A stretch of 14,647 nucleotides of DNA from JAZLIC01 sp045617225 (GCA_045617225.1 JAZLIC010000024.1:1-14647); one strand, 5' to 3'; shown: positions 1 to 7,664, counted from the stretch's first letter. A program made the numbers and translations. Notes: a model not told the origin generated them from the sequence alone.

Positions 1-14
1 AACTCAAATAAATA

Positions 15-52
15 ATTCTGCATTCTGCATTCTGCATTTAGCATTTTGCATT
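15..52. repeat. Tandem heptamer repeat upstream of tRNA-Leu
   Basis: Five consecutive 7-base units are visible: ATTCTGC at 15-21, 22-28 and 29-35, then the variants ATTTAGC (36-42) and ATTTTGC (43-49), followed by a partial ATT. The array ends 12 bases before the tRNA gene. It has no coding potential, and I see no clear promoter hexamers in it. It may be a short-sequence repeat that grows and shrinks by polymerase slippage. Its role is unknown. Confidence 0.75.
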
Positions 53-63
53 ATTATATATTT

Positions 64-150
64 GCGGATATGGCGGAATTGGCAGACGCGCATGGTTCAG
101 GTCCATGTGAAAGCAATTTCATGCAGGTTCAAGTCCTGTTATCCGCACCA
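64..150 (+). tRNA. tRNA-Leu (anticodon CAG)
   Basis: This is a class II tRNA of 87 bases that reads CUG leucine codons. The acceptor stem GCGGATA (64-70) pairs with TATCCGC (140-146), followed by discriminator A147 and an encoded CCA (148-150). The anticodon stem CATGG/CCATG (91-95, 103-107) holds a seven-base loop with CAG at 98-100. A long variable arm follows, as expected for leucine tRNAs. The T arm has the TTCAAGT loop between CAGG and CCTG. All cloverleaf elements can be assigned by eye, so the identity is secure. A terminator follows directly. Confidence 0.97.
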
Positions 151-189
151 AAAATAGACAGATTTCTATTGAAACCTGTCTATTTTTTA
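151..189 (+). terminator. Terminator of tRNA-Leu
   Basis: A 16-bp stem (151-166 with 171-186, one mismatch) closes a TATT loop and ends in a run of T (183-188). It starts at the base after the encoded CCA, so it is the natural end of the tRNA transcript. Confidence 0.9.
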
Positions 190-210
190 TACTATGCTTT
201 TAAGGTCAAA

Positions 211-246
211 AAATAACGAATCTGATAATAAACAGATTCGTTATTT
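211..246. terminator. Perfect 14-bp hairpin ending the XRE gene
   Basis: AAATAACGAATCTG (211-224) is perfectly complementary to 233-246 around an 8-base loop. On the minus strand it is followed by a T run (reverse complement of the A run at 208-213), so it terminates the XRE gene, whose TAA stop overlaps the first base of the stem. On the plus strand it acts as a second barrier behind the tRNA terminator. Confidence 0.85.
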
Positions 247-473
247 TAATCTCTGAATTCAAATAATTTTTTCAGCGGAATATCTAATGCCTCTGCAATA
301 TCTATCAGGGTATCAAGTGTGCAAGAACAGGCGGCTGTTTCTATCTTTTGCATATATGTCATTGAAATATTACTCTTTTCTGCAAGTTGCATTTGTGTCA
401 TTCCCTGTTCTTTTCTATAATGCAAGATATTTAATCCAATACCAAGCCAAATATCAAAATTTTTCATCTTCAT
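246..473 (-). CDS. Small XRE/Cro-CI family transcriptional regulator
   Basis: This 75-residue protein is almost entirely one Cro/CI-type helix-turn-helix domain. The five-helix HTH spans about residues 10-68, and the turn and recognition helix lie in the MTQMQLAEKSNIS stretch (25-37) and the following segment to KIE (43-45). It ends in DIPLKKLFEF, typical of the fifth helix in this family. I place the start at the ATG at 473 because GGGTGGGG lies just upstream; an in-frame ATG 57 bases further up would lengthen it but lacks such a site. With no sensor or oligomerisation domain, it is probably a simple repressor or autoregulator. It is divergent from the SLOG-like gene, and the shared 146-base gap holds promoters and a direct repeat that could be its operator. 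Two candidate minus-strand -10 boxes (505-510 and 495-500) precede it. The family call is firm; the target is inferred. Confidence 0.88.
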   Translation of the reverse strand: MKMKNFDIWLGIGLNILHYRKEQGMTQMQLAEKSNISMTYMQKIETAACSCTLDTLIDIAEALDIPLKKLFEFRD

Positions 474-546
474 ACAAACCCCACCCTCTGCGTAATTATA
501 CATAATTATATTATTCTGTTCTATAATCAATATTTATGTAAATAAG

Positions 547-578
547 AATTATTTGTTTGTATATAACAATTATTTGTT
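547..578. promoter_or_regulatory. Direct repeat, candidate XRE operator
   Basis: The 11-mer AATTATTTGTT occurs at 547-557 and again at 568-578, exactly 21 bases apart, which places both copies on the same face of the helix. The second copy lies between the -35 and -10 boxes of the SLOG-gene promoter and the first just upstream. This is a plausible binding site for the divergently encoded XRE protein. The repeat is observed; the operator role is inferred. Confidence 0.5.
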
Positions 579-585
579 GTATAAT
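557..585 (+). promoter_or_regulatory. Sigma-A promoter of the SLOG-like gene
   Basis: The -35 box TTGTAT (557-562) and a perfect -10 TATAAT (580-585) are separated by 17 bases. The expected transcription start is near 592, giving a leader of about 28 bases before the ATG at 620. Confidence 0.75.
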
Positions 586-619
586 GCTAATATAATTATG
601 CGGAAAAGAAGATGATAGT

Positions 620-1084
620 ATGGAAATCTATACAGTGTCCTTCTTTGGACACAGATATATTGACAATTTTTATAAAATTGAAGATAAACTTGAAGAAATT
701 ATTAGAAAACTTATCCGTGAGCATGAATATGTTGATTTTCTTGTCGGTCGTGACGGAGATTTTGACCAAATAGTATCGTCAACGATTAAAAGAGTAAAAA
801 GAGATGTTTGCGATTGCAATAGTTCGCTAATATGGGTTATGCCCTACCCCAAAGCCGAGTATTCCAATAACCAAGAAAATTTTGAAGAATACTATGACGA
901 AATTGAAGTATGTTATGAATCCTGTAAAGCTCATCCGAAATCTGCAATACAGATCAGGAACAAATATATGGTTGACAGGTCGGATTTGGTTATCTTCTAT
1001 GTAGAAACCACCTCCGGCGGAGCATACCAAACAATGAAATATGCTGAAAAACAAAGCAAAAGTATAATAAATATACTCAAATAA
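620..1084 (+). CDS. SLOG/DUF1273-like predicted nucleotide-binding protein
   Basis: This 154-residue soluble protein has the marks of the SLOG superfamily (a Rossmann-like fold related to LOG, DprA and YpsA/DUF1273). It opens with a beta strand running into GHR (residues 10-12), has a glycine-rich GRDGDFD motif (43-49), a conserved N-x(4)-D-x(2)-D stretch (114-122) after a helix, and SGGAYQT (132-138) near the C-terminus, the expected phosphate-binding turn. No signal peptide or membrane segment is seen. SLOG proteins are thought to bind or cleave nucleotide derivatives, and some act in defence or mobile-element functions; its ligand is unknown. It has its own promoter, a weak A-rich ribosome binding site, and a strong hairpin 32 bases after its stop. 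With the divergent XRE gene it forms a compact two-gene unit. The superfamily call is from motifs read by eye. Confidence 0.75.
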   Translation: MEIYTVSFFGHRYIDNFYKIEDKLEEIIRKLIREHEYVDFLVGRDGDFDQIVSSTIKRVKRDVCDCNSSLIWVMPYPKAEYSNNQENFEEYYDEIEVCYESCKAHPKSAIQIRNKYMVDRSDLVIFYVETTSGGAYQTMKYAEKQSKSIINILK

Positions 1085-1115
1085 AAAATGAATGCAATTT
1101 CTTATTTTTGTAAGC

Positions 1116-1151
1116 AAAAAGTCCTTTTGTAAATCTACAAAAGGACTTTTT
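1116..1151. terminator. Perfect 16-bp bidirectional terminator
   Basis: The arm 1116-1131 is perfectly complementary to 1136-1151 around a four-base AATC loop, with A runs on the left and T runs on the right, so it works in both directions. It ends the plus-strand SLOG gene and, 11 bases beyond the stop of the minus-strand glycosidase gene, ends that operon. Confidence 0.92.
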
Positions 1152-1162
1152 CATTTATAACA

Positions 1163-3214
1163 TCAGTATCTGTAATGGTATTTCCATTCGATTTTTTTGG
1201 GGACAATTTTTTGGGATAGGATTTCGTACATATCATAGTTCATACTTATTATGTGTTTTATACAGTCTGCGTATGGGCGATTGCAGACATCAATAAGTCC
1301 CACTTGCATATTTTCGCCGTCAAATCTTCCCAAAAGAGGTTGGTCATTTAGCTCAAAGTAGTGGACGCCGACGCAATTTGAGTTGATAAACGCACAGCGC
1401 AGATATTCAGCACAGGCTTTGCCGCGCTCATTTTGGGTTGTGGCGTTCACCAAAGCTCCTGACATAAGTCCGCTCTCTGCCGCACCGATATGCCATTCGC
1501 CTACCATAAATGGCATATCAAAGGTATCACGTGCCGATTCAAAGGCTTCCTTGGGATTTCTTGAATAATGATTAAATGATAATGCGTCAAAAGAGTTGTT
1601 GGCAACATACTTTTTATTCCTGAATGTTGAATATCGCAAGCCGAGGTTAAGTGCATTCGGCGCGACTTTGCGCAGACATTCGCTCGGGATTTTGGAGTAG
1701 GCATCAATCAAAATATCATTAAGAAAATTTAAATCGGAAAAAGCATCACGGCTTAAAATATCGCCGGTTAAAGTTATTTTCTCAAAGCTTTCAAAGTGCG
1801 TATTCCACACCTTATTTAAGGCAGTGATAGAGTTGTATTTTCCCTTTAAGATATTTTGGAGCTTGATTTTGGAGGCGGTAGTTTCGCTCATCGTAAGAGT
1901 TTGCTCCGCAATATTTATATCACTTTGGAACATCCACTCCGGCTCGTTGTTGATAAAATATCCTATAAAATACTCATCATTGCAAAACGGTTCTAACTGC
2001 CTGCTGAATTTTTCGCAAAGCGTGCGGTATTCCTCGCCGAAAACATCAGGGAAATCACGGTATAAAAGCTTTTCGGTCTTGGGGAAGTCTTTAAGGGTTA
2101 TGCAATACGGAATTTCGGCGGCTTTAAGATATGCCACGGTATCTTCATCAGTGTATGTGTTAACCCCAACGCCTATTGTGTTAAATCCCCAAGTTTTAAC
2201 CCTTGCACGATTGATGGAAACCCATGCCTCCCACCATTTATCCTTGCCGAAGGCACGTATCATATTAGCACGGGCAAAGTTATAAACTCTCTTTGACTTG
2301 GCAACATTTGTGCCGTTCCGCTTAACGAATTCAGGTATTTTATCCGCAGTCGTCCACGCAGACAGAAAGGCAGGGTCAGAAATGTTCGGCAATTCTTCAA
2401 ATAACTCCTCTAAGGCGTCAACAATTCCATATATCCCTGTCCGGGAGGCATAGCAGATACCATTACTGAAAAACGCATTTCCCTCAGGGTCAACAAGCCA
2501 CCAACGCTTGCCGTCGTGGTGGCGATAAAAATGGCCTCGTTTTTCAAACTTTAACCCCGTCCAACCGCCGTATTTGTCATAGTCGTCACGCAAATAACGG
2601 TTGTGTGTCTTTGACCATTCGTATTCAGCATGAAGAAATTTGATAAGTTCTTCTTGACTCTCTGTTTTCCACTTCCAGGAAGCGGAATTATTCTGTCCCA
2701 ATTTATCAACAAGCGGCTCGCCTGTAACCTTTAAGTCAGGTAATGTATCGGTTACACTTATCCCATATATATAGAAGTCATTAAACTCAGGTGCGTTGAA
2801 AACCTTAATTTCTACCCTGTCGATTTCGTCAACGGAAACAGGCTTGCCTGCCGCCATACTTTTAAGATGCCCCGGGAGGTTGCGTGGAAACGCCCTTGAG
2901 GAGTCGAGGTATTTAAGCTCAAAGCAACATTTTATGCGTCTGCCGCCGATTAAAGTATTGTGTATGTTAAAGCGTAGTTCGTCTTCGGTATAAAAAAGTG
3001 CCTCCATAGTGAGTGTCGAGTTCATATCCGCCATACAATCAATGATAAGAAAATCATTATCCTGCCAACGCTTGCCGCTTTTGGATTGAGGAATTTCAAG
3101 CACTGCCACAGCCTCGTGTTCGTCGCTATTGTCAGTCTTTATTCTGCATGGAATTTCGCAATTCCCTGCACCCTTTTTGATTATTATATTGGGAAAGCTT
3201 GATTTTGTAATCAT
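1163..3214 (-). CDS. Cytoplasmic GH50-like (clan GH-A) glycoside hydrolase
   Basis: This 683-residue protein probably hydrolyses a beta-linked galactoside or related oligosaccharide. Residues 1-170 are beta-rich and resemble the carbohydrate-binding-like N-terminal domain of GH50 beta-agarases. A (beta/alpha)8 barrel follows from about 225, opening with RWWLVDPEGNAFFSNG (237-252). The WGFNTIG segment (342-348) matches the GH50 style. The NNEPEW motif places the probable acid/base at E424, and VGEWHIG places the probable nucleophile at E573, a spacing normal for clan GH-A. There is no signal peptide, unlike known secreted agarases, so it should act on imported sugars. It overlaps the upstream DUF5107-TPR gene by four bases (ATGA), and AAGGAG lies eight bases before the ATG, so the pair is translationally coupled. 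GH50 membership is from memory of motifs; a related or unassigned GH-A family is possible, and the substrate is not shown by the sequence. Confidence 0.78.
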   Translation of the reverse strand: MITKSSFPNIIIKKGAGNCEIPCRIKTDNSDEHEAVAVLEIPQSKSGKRWQDNDFLIIDCMADMNSTLTMEALFYTEDELRFNIHNTLIGGRRIKCCFELKYLDSSRAFPRNLPGHLKSMAAGKPVSVDEIDRVEIKVFNAPEFNDFYIYGISVTDTLPDLKVTGEPLVDKLGQNNSASWKWKTESQEELIKFLHAEYEWSKTHNRYLRDDYDKYGGWTGLKFEKRGHFYRHHDGKRWWLVDPEGNAFFSNGICYASRTGIYGIVDALEELFEELPNISDPAFLSAWTTADKIPEFVKRNGTNVAKSKRVYNFARANMIRAFGKDKWWEAWVSINRARVKTWGFNTIGVGVNTYTDEDTVAYLKAAEIPYCITLKDFPKTEKLLYRDFPDVFGEEYRTLCEKFSRQLEPFCNDEYFIGYFINNEPEWMFQSDINIAEQTLTMSETTASKIKLQNILKGKYNSITALNKVWNTHFESFEKITLTGDILSRDAFSDLNFLNDILIDAYSKIPSECLRKVAPNALNLGLRYSTFRNKKYVANNSFDALSFNHYSRNPKEAFESARDTFDMPFMVGEWHIGAAESGLMSGALVNATTQNERGKACAEYLRCAFINSNCVGVHYFELNDQPLLGRFDGENMQVGLIDVCNRPYADCIKHIISMNYDMYEILSQKIVPKKIEWKYHYRY

Positions 3215-6200
3215 TTCTTGTACTCCTTGGCGATAATTTCCTTAATCTTATTATATATGTGTATTCTGAAATCGTACGGGTCAATCGCAGTGGCTCTTAA
3301 AATACACTCATCGGCGCCTGTATAGTCATTCATACCATATAATGCAAAAGCCTTTAAAATATAGCCGGAAAGCAGGTTTTGCTTTTCTGCGTCAAGCTCA
3401 AATGGCATAGGACTTGGGGAGCCAACTCCATAATAAGTCCTCATATCTTTATTGTCAAGTAAGTTTTGCGCAGTAGAGAGCATTTCTTCAAGGGTGTTTT
3501 TGGCGTCATCGAATTTACCGAGTTCTTCAAGGGCAAGCGCCCTGAATAATGAAATTTCCGAAACCGCCGCTTTGTATTCGGCGGCTTTTTCAAGTGCAAA
3601 GATGCGCTCCTTTCCGACTAAAAGTTTACTTAAAAAGTAGTAGATATGTGCCTCCTGATTAAAGAATGTCTTTGCTTCTCCGTAGGATTTTGGCATATCT
3701 ATACCGTTTTTGTATATTTCCTTTGCCTTTTCTTTTTCACCCTTTATCACTAATTCGTTGCCGTAAAGAACATGCATCCATGCGTGTTGCTTGGTGAGCT
3801 TTCCTTCGCCGCCTTCGTATATATGAAAGTGTTTGCTTTTAGCCATAGCGATTGCTTCTTCATATCTGCCAAGCTGCGAAAGAAGTGTAAGCTTGTCAAG
3901 GTAGCAGTCGTCACGTTCCTTTAAAAGGTGCGCGTATTTATCATAAACATCAAGCCTTTTTGTAATATTTGCATTTGTATTCTTTAAAAGTTGTTCATAT
4001 TCAAGCAGAAGTCTTGCGTCGTTTGGACGATATTTAAGCGCTTTTTCCATACAATAAAGTGCTTTTTTGCCGTCATCTGCTTTGTCAAAGGAATAAAGCG
4101 ATAAATTACGCCATGCCCTGCCATGCTCTGGATTTATGCGGACAGAATTTTCAAAGCACTCTGCCGCTTCAAAAAATCGAAAGCGGTCATAGAAAAGGCA
4201 ACCTAAATAATAATTTGCGTTGGCGGCGTTACAATTATTTTGTATCGCATATTTAAGCACCTCTATATCATTAAGACTTGACGGAAAGCAGTATCCCATT
4301 TCAGAGCTTTCCGCTTTTTCTATATAGGATATATCTTTTGTAATATACGCTTTGTAATAATTTATGAGAGGCGAGCCTTCATCGGCAAATGAGAGGGCAT
4401 AAAGTGCATCATCATATAATCCTGCCTTCATATAGTCCCGTGCAACATCAAGGAGGTTTTCCGGCTTTAATGCGAATTCCGCTATTTTTTTACTCATATC
4501 TTCAAAGTGCGAATACTCTATAATCGCAAATAAATCAAGTTTGTCATTGCAGATAGCATCAAATGCGTCCGTTTTTGCATTTTTGTCGCCTGATTTTCGC
4601 TTAATGGCAGTCGTTAAATTTTGTGCCTTGGTATGACCGCTGTTCAGGCCGATTGACTCGTCAAGCTTTTTAAGCGCTTCTGCAAACTCACCCTTTCTGC
4701 AATCTATACAGGCAAGTTCAAAGAGCGCCGCACTGCGATGTTGGTAATTCCACGCCGCACGGTAGAGAATATCGTATGCCTCATCGTATTTACCCAAATA
4801 TTCAAGAGCGATACCTTTAAGATAAAACGCTTCTGTATCGGCAGGGTGTTCGTTTCTGTCGCAAAGGCGCTCTATTGCTTTGCCGCAATATTTAACACAA
4901 TCGGTAAATTTACCGTCTTTTAGTGACAGTCTTGCCATTGATGTATTGCATCTGATGTCGCCTTCGTCACGGCGCAGACCTTCAAGATAGTAATCCTCCG
5001 CCTTATAGTTATGTTGCTTATACTGTTCTAAATGAAAACCGTTTATATAAAGTTCTTCAACTGTCTTATATTCCTTTGGGCGTTTAACAGGCGTTCTTAC
5101 TTTAATCGGTTGTTTTTGCCCACGCTTGTAGGGTGTGTAGGATATAAGCTCCTTGCCGTTTCGGTCAAAAAGTGAAACTTTAATATTGTGTATATCGGAT
5201 ATAGGCGTATTTAGATTTTTCTGATATACCTTTTCGGGCGACATATCGGCAACCTCGGAGTAAATCTCTTTGCCTGCATCGGTAACCGTTATCTTACAGT
5301 TGTCAAATTTGCCGGTTACATTAAATCCAAAATAAATTCCGCCATCTCTCTTTTCTACATTGATTGCCGCATCAATGGTTGCATTCTTTATCTCACCGAT
5401 TTCACGGATAGGGTACCAATATTGCTCAAACTCTTTCGTTTCGTATGGTGCTATCCAAGTGAAGTCAGGCTGATTATCGGTATATACACCGGTCATCAGT
5501 TCGATATACGGACCGTTTTTGTCGGTCAGGTTTGAACACCACATCTCACCAAAATCGCCTTTGCCCCAATGCCACATCTTTTTTCCGGGCGAAATATGAT
5601 GGTTTGCAACCGTTGCAATGCCGCAGTTTTTAGCGGTATCATATCCCGAGATAAAATTCATATCCGATTGTCCTTGTGAAATGAGGTAGGAAGATGGCAC
5701 CTTAACTGCATCGTAGTGTGATAAGTCTGTTCCGCCTCCGAAGTCGTATGGACGAGCGGTTTTATATACTCCTTTTGCGATTGGCCATTCTAAAACTGCA
5801 CGGCGGTCATGGTCATTCACCCACTCACAGTCAGGAGGGAAAACGGTCCTGTATGCATCATTTACAGGCACGGCGAGATTTGCCCACCACATAAAAACCT
5901 GCGGCAAAGCAGTTCTGTTATAAATACGCACCTTTGCCTTTATATAGCTTCTGCCTTCATCAACGGTTATACCTGCCATACCCTTCATTCTGCCAAACGG
6001 CTCAACCTCACCTACCCAAACAGTCTTGCCGTCTGTATTATCTTCTTCTGCGGCTTCAAGCGGCATGAAGGTTGTCGGTCTGTGATGCTGCGGCCAATTA
6101 AATTCAATTCCGCCGGAAATCCACGGCCCGGCAAGACCTACAAGAGCCGGCTTTACAACCTCGTTGTAGTATATGAAATCATAATTTGCGACCTTGTCAA

Positions 6201-6450
6201 GTCCACGCAGAATTTTGCCGCCGAGCGACGGAACAACCTGTGTTTTTATATATTCATTTTCAAGTGTATAGATTTCATACTCCACATCGGTTTTTTTATC
6301 TGAAATTCCGTCACAATATGGTATGGGATATACTCTGCCCGAAGCTCCCTGATATGGCTTGTTCTCAAAGAACATAGGCAGTTCGTGCGCTGCTTTGGGA
6401 ATGTACGTAGGTATGATGGTATTCCTTTTTCCGCATTTTACAGTTGACAT
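3211..6450 (-). CDS. DUF5107 domain protein with C-terminal TPR array
   Basis: This 1079-residue cytoplasmic protein has two parts. Residues 50-350 fit DUF5107, a domain with a galactose-mutarotase-like beta-sandwich. Visible conserved stretches are SLGGKI (75-80), GGIEFNWPQHHRPTT (113-127), ANHHISPGK (282-290) with WGKGDFGEMW (295-304), and IELMTGVYTDNQPDF (316-330). These are rich in E, H, D and W and look like a sugar-binding or catalytic cleft. After a short beta linker domain (about 360-445), helical TPR-like repeats run from about 470 to the end, clearest near 740-810 (YYLGCLFYDRFRFFEAAECF, then NPEHGRAW). The TPR part should bind a protein partner. It is the first gene of the operon, with GGAGG eight bases before its ATG. 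No biochemical role can be read from the sequence; linkage to a glycosidase and a sugar-type regulator suggests oligosaccharide processing. Confidence 0.8.
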   Translation of the reverse strand: MSTVKCGKRNTIIPTYIPKAAHELPMFFENKPYQGASGRVYPIPYCDGISDKKTDVEYEIYTLENEYIKTQVVPSLGGKILRGLDKVANYDFIYYNEVVKPALVGLAGPWISGGIEFNWPQHHRPTTFMPLEAAEEDNTDGKTVWVGEVEPFGRMKGMAGITVDEGRSYIKAKVRIYNRTALPQVFMWWANLAVPVNDAYRTVFPPDCEWVNDHDRRAVLEWPIAKGVYKTARPYDFGGGTDLSHYDAVKVPSSYLISQGQSDMNFISGYDTAKNCGIATVANHHISPGKKMWHWGKGDFGEMWCSNLTDKNGPYIELMTGVYTDNQPDFTWIAPYETKEFEQYWYPIREIGEIKNATIDAAINVEKRDGGIYFGFNVTGKFDNCKITVTDAGKEIYSEVADMSPEKVYQKNLNTPISDIHNIKVSLFDRNGKELISYTPYKRGQKQPIKVRTPVKRPKEYKTVEELYINGFHLEQYKQHNYKAEDYYLEGLRRDEGDIRCNTSMARLSLKDGKFTDCVKYCGKAIERLCDRNEHPADTEAFYLKGIALEYLGKYDEAYDILYRAAWNYQHRSAALFELACIDCRKGEFAEALKKLDESIGLNSGHTKAQNLTTAIKRKSGDKNAKTDAFDAICNDKLDLFAIIEYSHFEDMSKKIAEFALKPENLLDVARDYMKAGLYDDALYALSFADEGSPLINYYKAYITKDISYIEKAESSEMGYCFPSSLNDIEVLKYAIQNNCNAANANYYLGCLFYDRFRFFEAAECFENSVRINPEHGRAWRNLSLYSFDKADDGKKALYCMEKALKYRPNDARLLLEYEQLLKNTNANITKRLDVYDKYAHLLKERDDCYLDKLTLLSQLGRYEEAIAMAKSKHFHIYEGGEGKLTKQHAWMHVLYGNELVIKGEKEKAKEIYKNGIDMPKSYGEAKTFFNQEAHIYYFLSKLLVGKERIFALEKAAEYKAAVSEISLFRALALEELGKFDDAKNTLEEMLSTAQNLLDNKDMRTYYGVGSPSPMPFELDAEKQNLLSGYILKAFALYGMNDYTGADECILRATAIDPYDFRIHIYNKIKEIIAKEYKK

Positions 6451-6483
6451 AATTTATTCCTCCGATTTATTGGATATATCTTG

Positions 6484-6513
6484 ATTATAGTAGTAAAAGC
6501 TAAGGCTTGCCAG
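6484..6513 (-). promoter_or_regulatory. Promoter of the DUF5107-glycosidase operon
   Basis: On the minus strand, a perfect -10 TATAAT (complement of 6484-6489) lies 18 bases from a weak -35 CTGGCA (complement of 6508-6513). The weak -35 fits a promoter that needs activation. An 8-bp palindrome GATATATC (6473-6480) sits around the expected transcription start and could be a regulator site. The -10 is clear; the rest is tentative. Confidence 0.5.
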
Positions 6514-6548
6514 ATAGAAAGTAATGAGTAAAAATGCAAAAAACTCTG

Positions 6549-6590
6549 TTGAAAAAGAAGGTGACAATGGTATAATAAAGATGTTATAAT
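6549..6590 (+). promoter_or_regulatory. Promoter(s) of the sensor-LuxR regulator
   Basis: TTGAAA (6549-6554) and TATAAT (6571-6576) are 16 bases apart and form a good sigma-A promoter. A second TATAAT at 6585-6590, 18 bases after GTGACA, may be an alternative start. GAGGG at 6594-6598 is the ribosome binding site for the ATG at 6606. Confidence 0.65.
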
Positions 6591-6605
6591 AAAGAGGGTG
6601 ATAGT

Positions 6606-7664
6606 ATGATTTCTATTTTATCGGAGCCGGCATATGCACACAGTATATGGGGCAAGGAGCTTTTAAAAAGCCTGACGGACAGATTAAGGCAGAAACGAAT
6701 TCCGTTCAGTGAGGTCTTTGACAGTATAGAGAAAACGGACGGCGTTTTTATAATTGCCTCCGATTATAATTGGATAAAAAGCGTAATCTTAAAGCTTAAT
6801 GCGGAAGAAATAAAGCCGATACTTATATGCAATCAATCAAAACCCATTACGGGTTGTGAGTACAGTTGTGTTTGTTCCGATATAAACGGTTCCATGCGAT
6901 ACCTTGTAAATGAGCTTAAAGAGGCAGGAAAAACAAGAGTGGCACTTTACGGAGTAAATGCAAACTCTATTTCGGATATAGGCAGAGCCGATGGACTTTT
7001 TGCGTTTAAGGATGAAGCCTTTGAAAAAATGGAGATGTTCAAAAACAACGGTTCACTTGAAAATTGTTTTAATGATTTTTTAAAAGAATATATGAATTTT
7101 GATGCAGTGATATGTGCAAATGATTTTGCCGCAGTTTCTCTTGTCCGCAATATGCAGAAGAATGTACCGTCGGCGCTTAAAAATATAAAGATACTCAGCT
7201 GTGCCCAAACCGGATTGTCCGCTTATTACAGGGATAGGATAACATCTGTAAATATGAATTTTAAGGAGTATGGCAAGGCGGCAGTATTTATTTGGGAAAA
7301 GCTAAAAGCTCACCCATATATGTCACAGATTACTGTTTCTGTAAAATGGAATGATGCGGTGGAAAGCACCGAGAAAAGTGTCCCTATAATGCTTACGGAT
7401 TTTGAAAGCGAACATGAGTTTTACAGTGATGAGGAAATGCGAGAGATGCTTATTGCAGAACAGATATTGAATATGTGCAGTGATACAGATGAGCTTATAC
7501 TGAAATTGTTGGCAGACGGGCAAACAACCGAGGAAATCGGCAAAGAGTGTTTTTTGACCGAAGGCGGTGTAAAATATCGCATAAAAAGAATACTTGGCGA
7601 GTGCGGCCTTTCAAATAGAAATGAGCTTGCAGCGATAATAAAAAAGTACTTGTATTCTGAATGA
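6606..7664 (+). CDS. LacI/PBP-like sensor with C-terminal LuxR-type HTH
   Basis: This 352-residue regulator has an unusual order: sensor first, DNA-binding last. Residues 1-265 resemble the periplasmic-binding-protein-like sensor of LacI-family repressors, with IGRADGLFAF (125-134) at the position of the LacI R-x-x-G helix and DAVICANDFAAVSLV (166-180) matching the LacI ND-A motif. Residues 295-350 form a GerE/LuxR-type HTH: LILKLLADGQTTEEIGKE, then GGVKYRIKRIL, then a closing helix. No N-terminal LacI HTH, signal peptide or membrane segment is present, so it is a cytoplasmic one-component sensor. It is divergent from the DUF5107-glycosidase operon across a 155-base promoter region, the classical place for a dedicated regulator, and LuxR-type HTHs usually activate. 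The likely effector is a sugar released or imported for that pathway. The gene ends in tandem stops TGA TAA. Domains are clear; the ligand is inferred. Confidence 0.82.
   Translation: MISILSEPAYAHSIWGKELLKSLTDRLRQKRIPFSEVFDSIEKTDGVFIIASDYNWIKSVILKLNAEEIKPILICNQSKPITGCEYSCVCSDINGSMRYLVNELKEAGKTRVALYGVNANSISDIGRADGLFAFKDEAFEKMEMFKNNGSLENCFNDFLKEYMNFDAVICANDFAAVSLVRNMQKNVPSALKNIKILSCAQTGLSAYYRDRITSVNMNFKEYGKAAVFIWEKLKAHPYMSQITVSVKWNDAVESTEKSVPIMLTDFESEHEFYSDEEMREMLIAEQILNMCSDTDELILKLLADGQTTEEIGKECFLTEGGVKYRIKRILGECGLSNRNELAAIIKKYLYSE

Noticed and set aside
15..52. CRISPR-like repeat array
   Set aside because: The units are 7 bases and directly adjacent without spacers, so this is a simple tandem repeat.
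64..1160. tRNA-Leu as an integration site with att repeats
   Set aside because: I looked for a second copy of the tRNA 3-prime end downstream to about 1160 and saw none, and no integrase is present. A mobile origin is left only as an inference.
5809..6303. 164-codon open frame on the plus strand
   Set aside because: It lies antisense inside the DUF5107 gene, has no ribosome binding site and encodes no recognisable protein; it is a shadow of the real frame.
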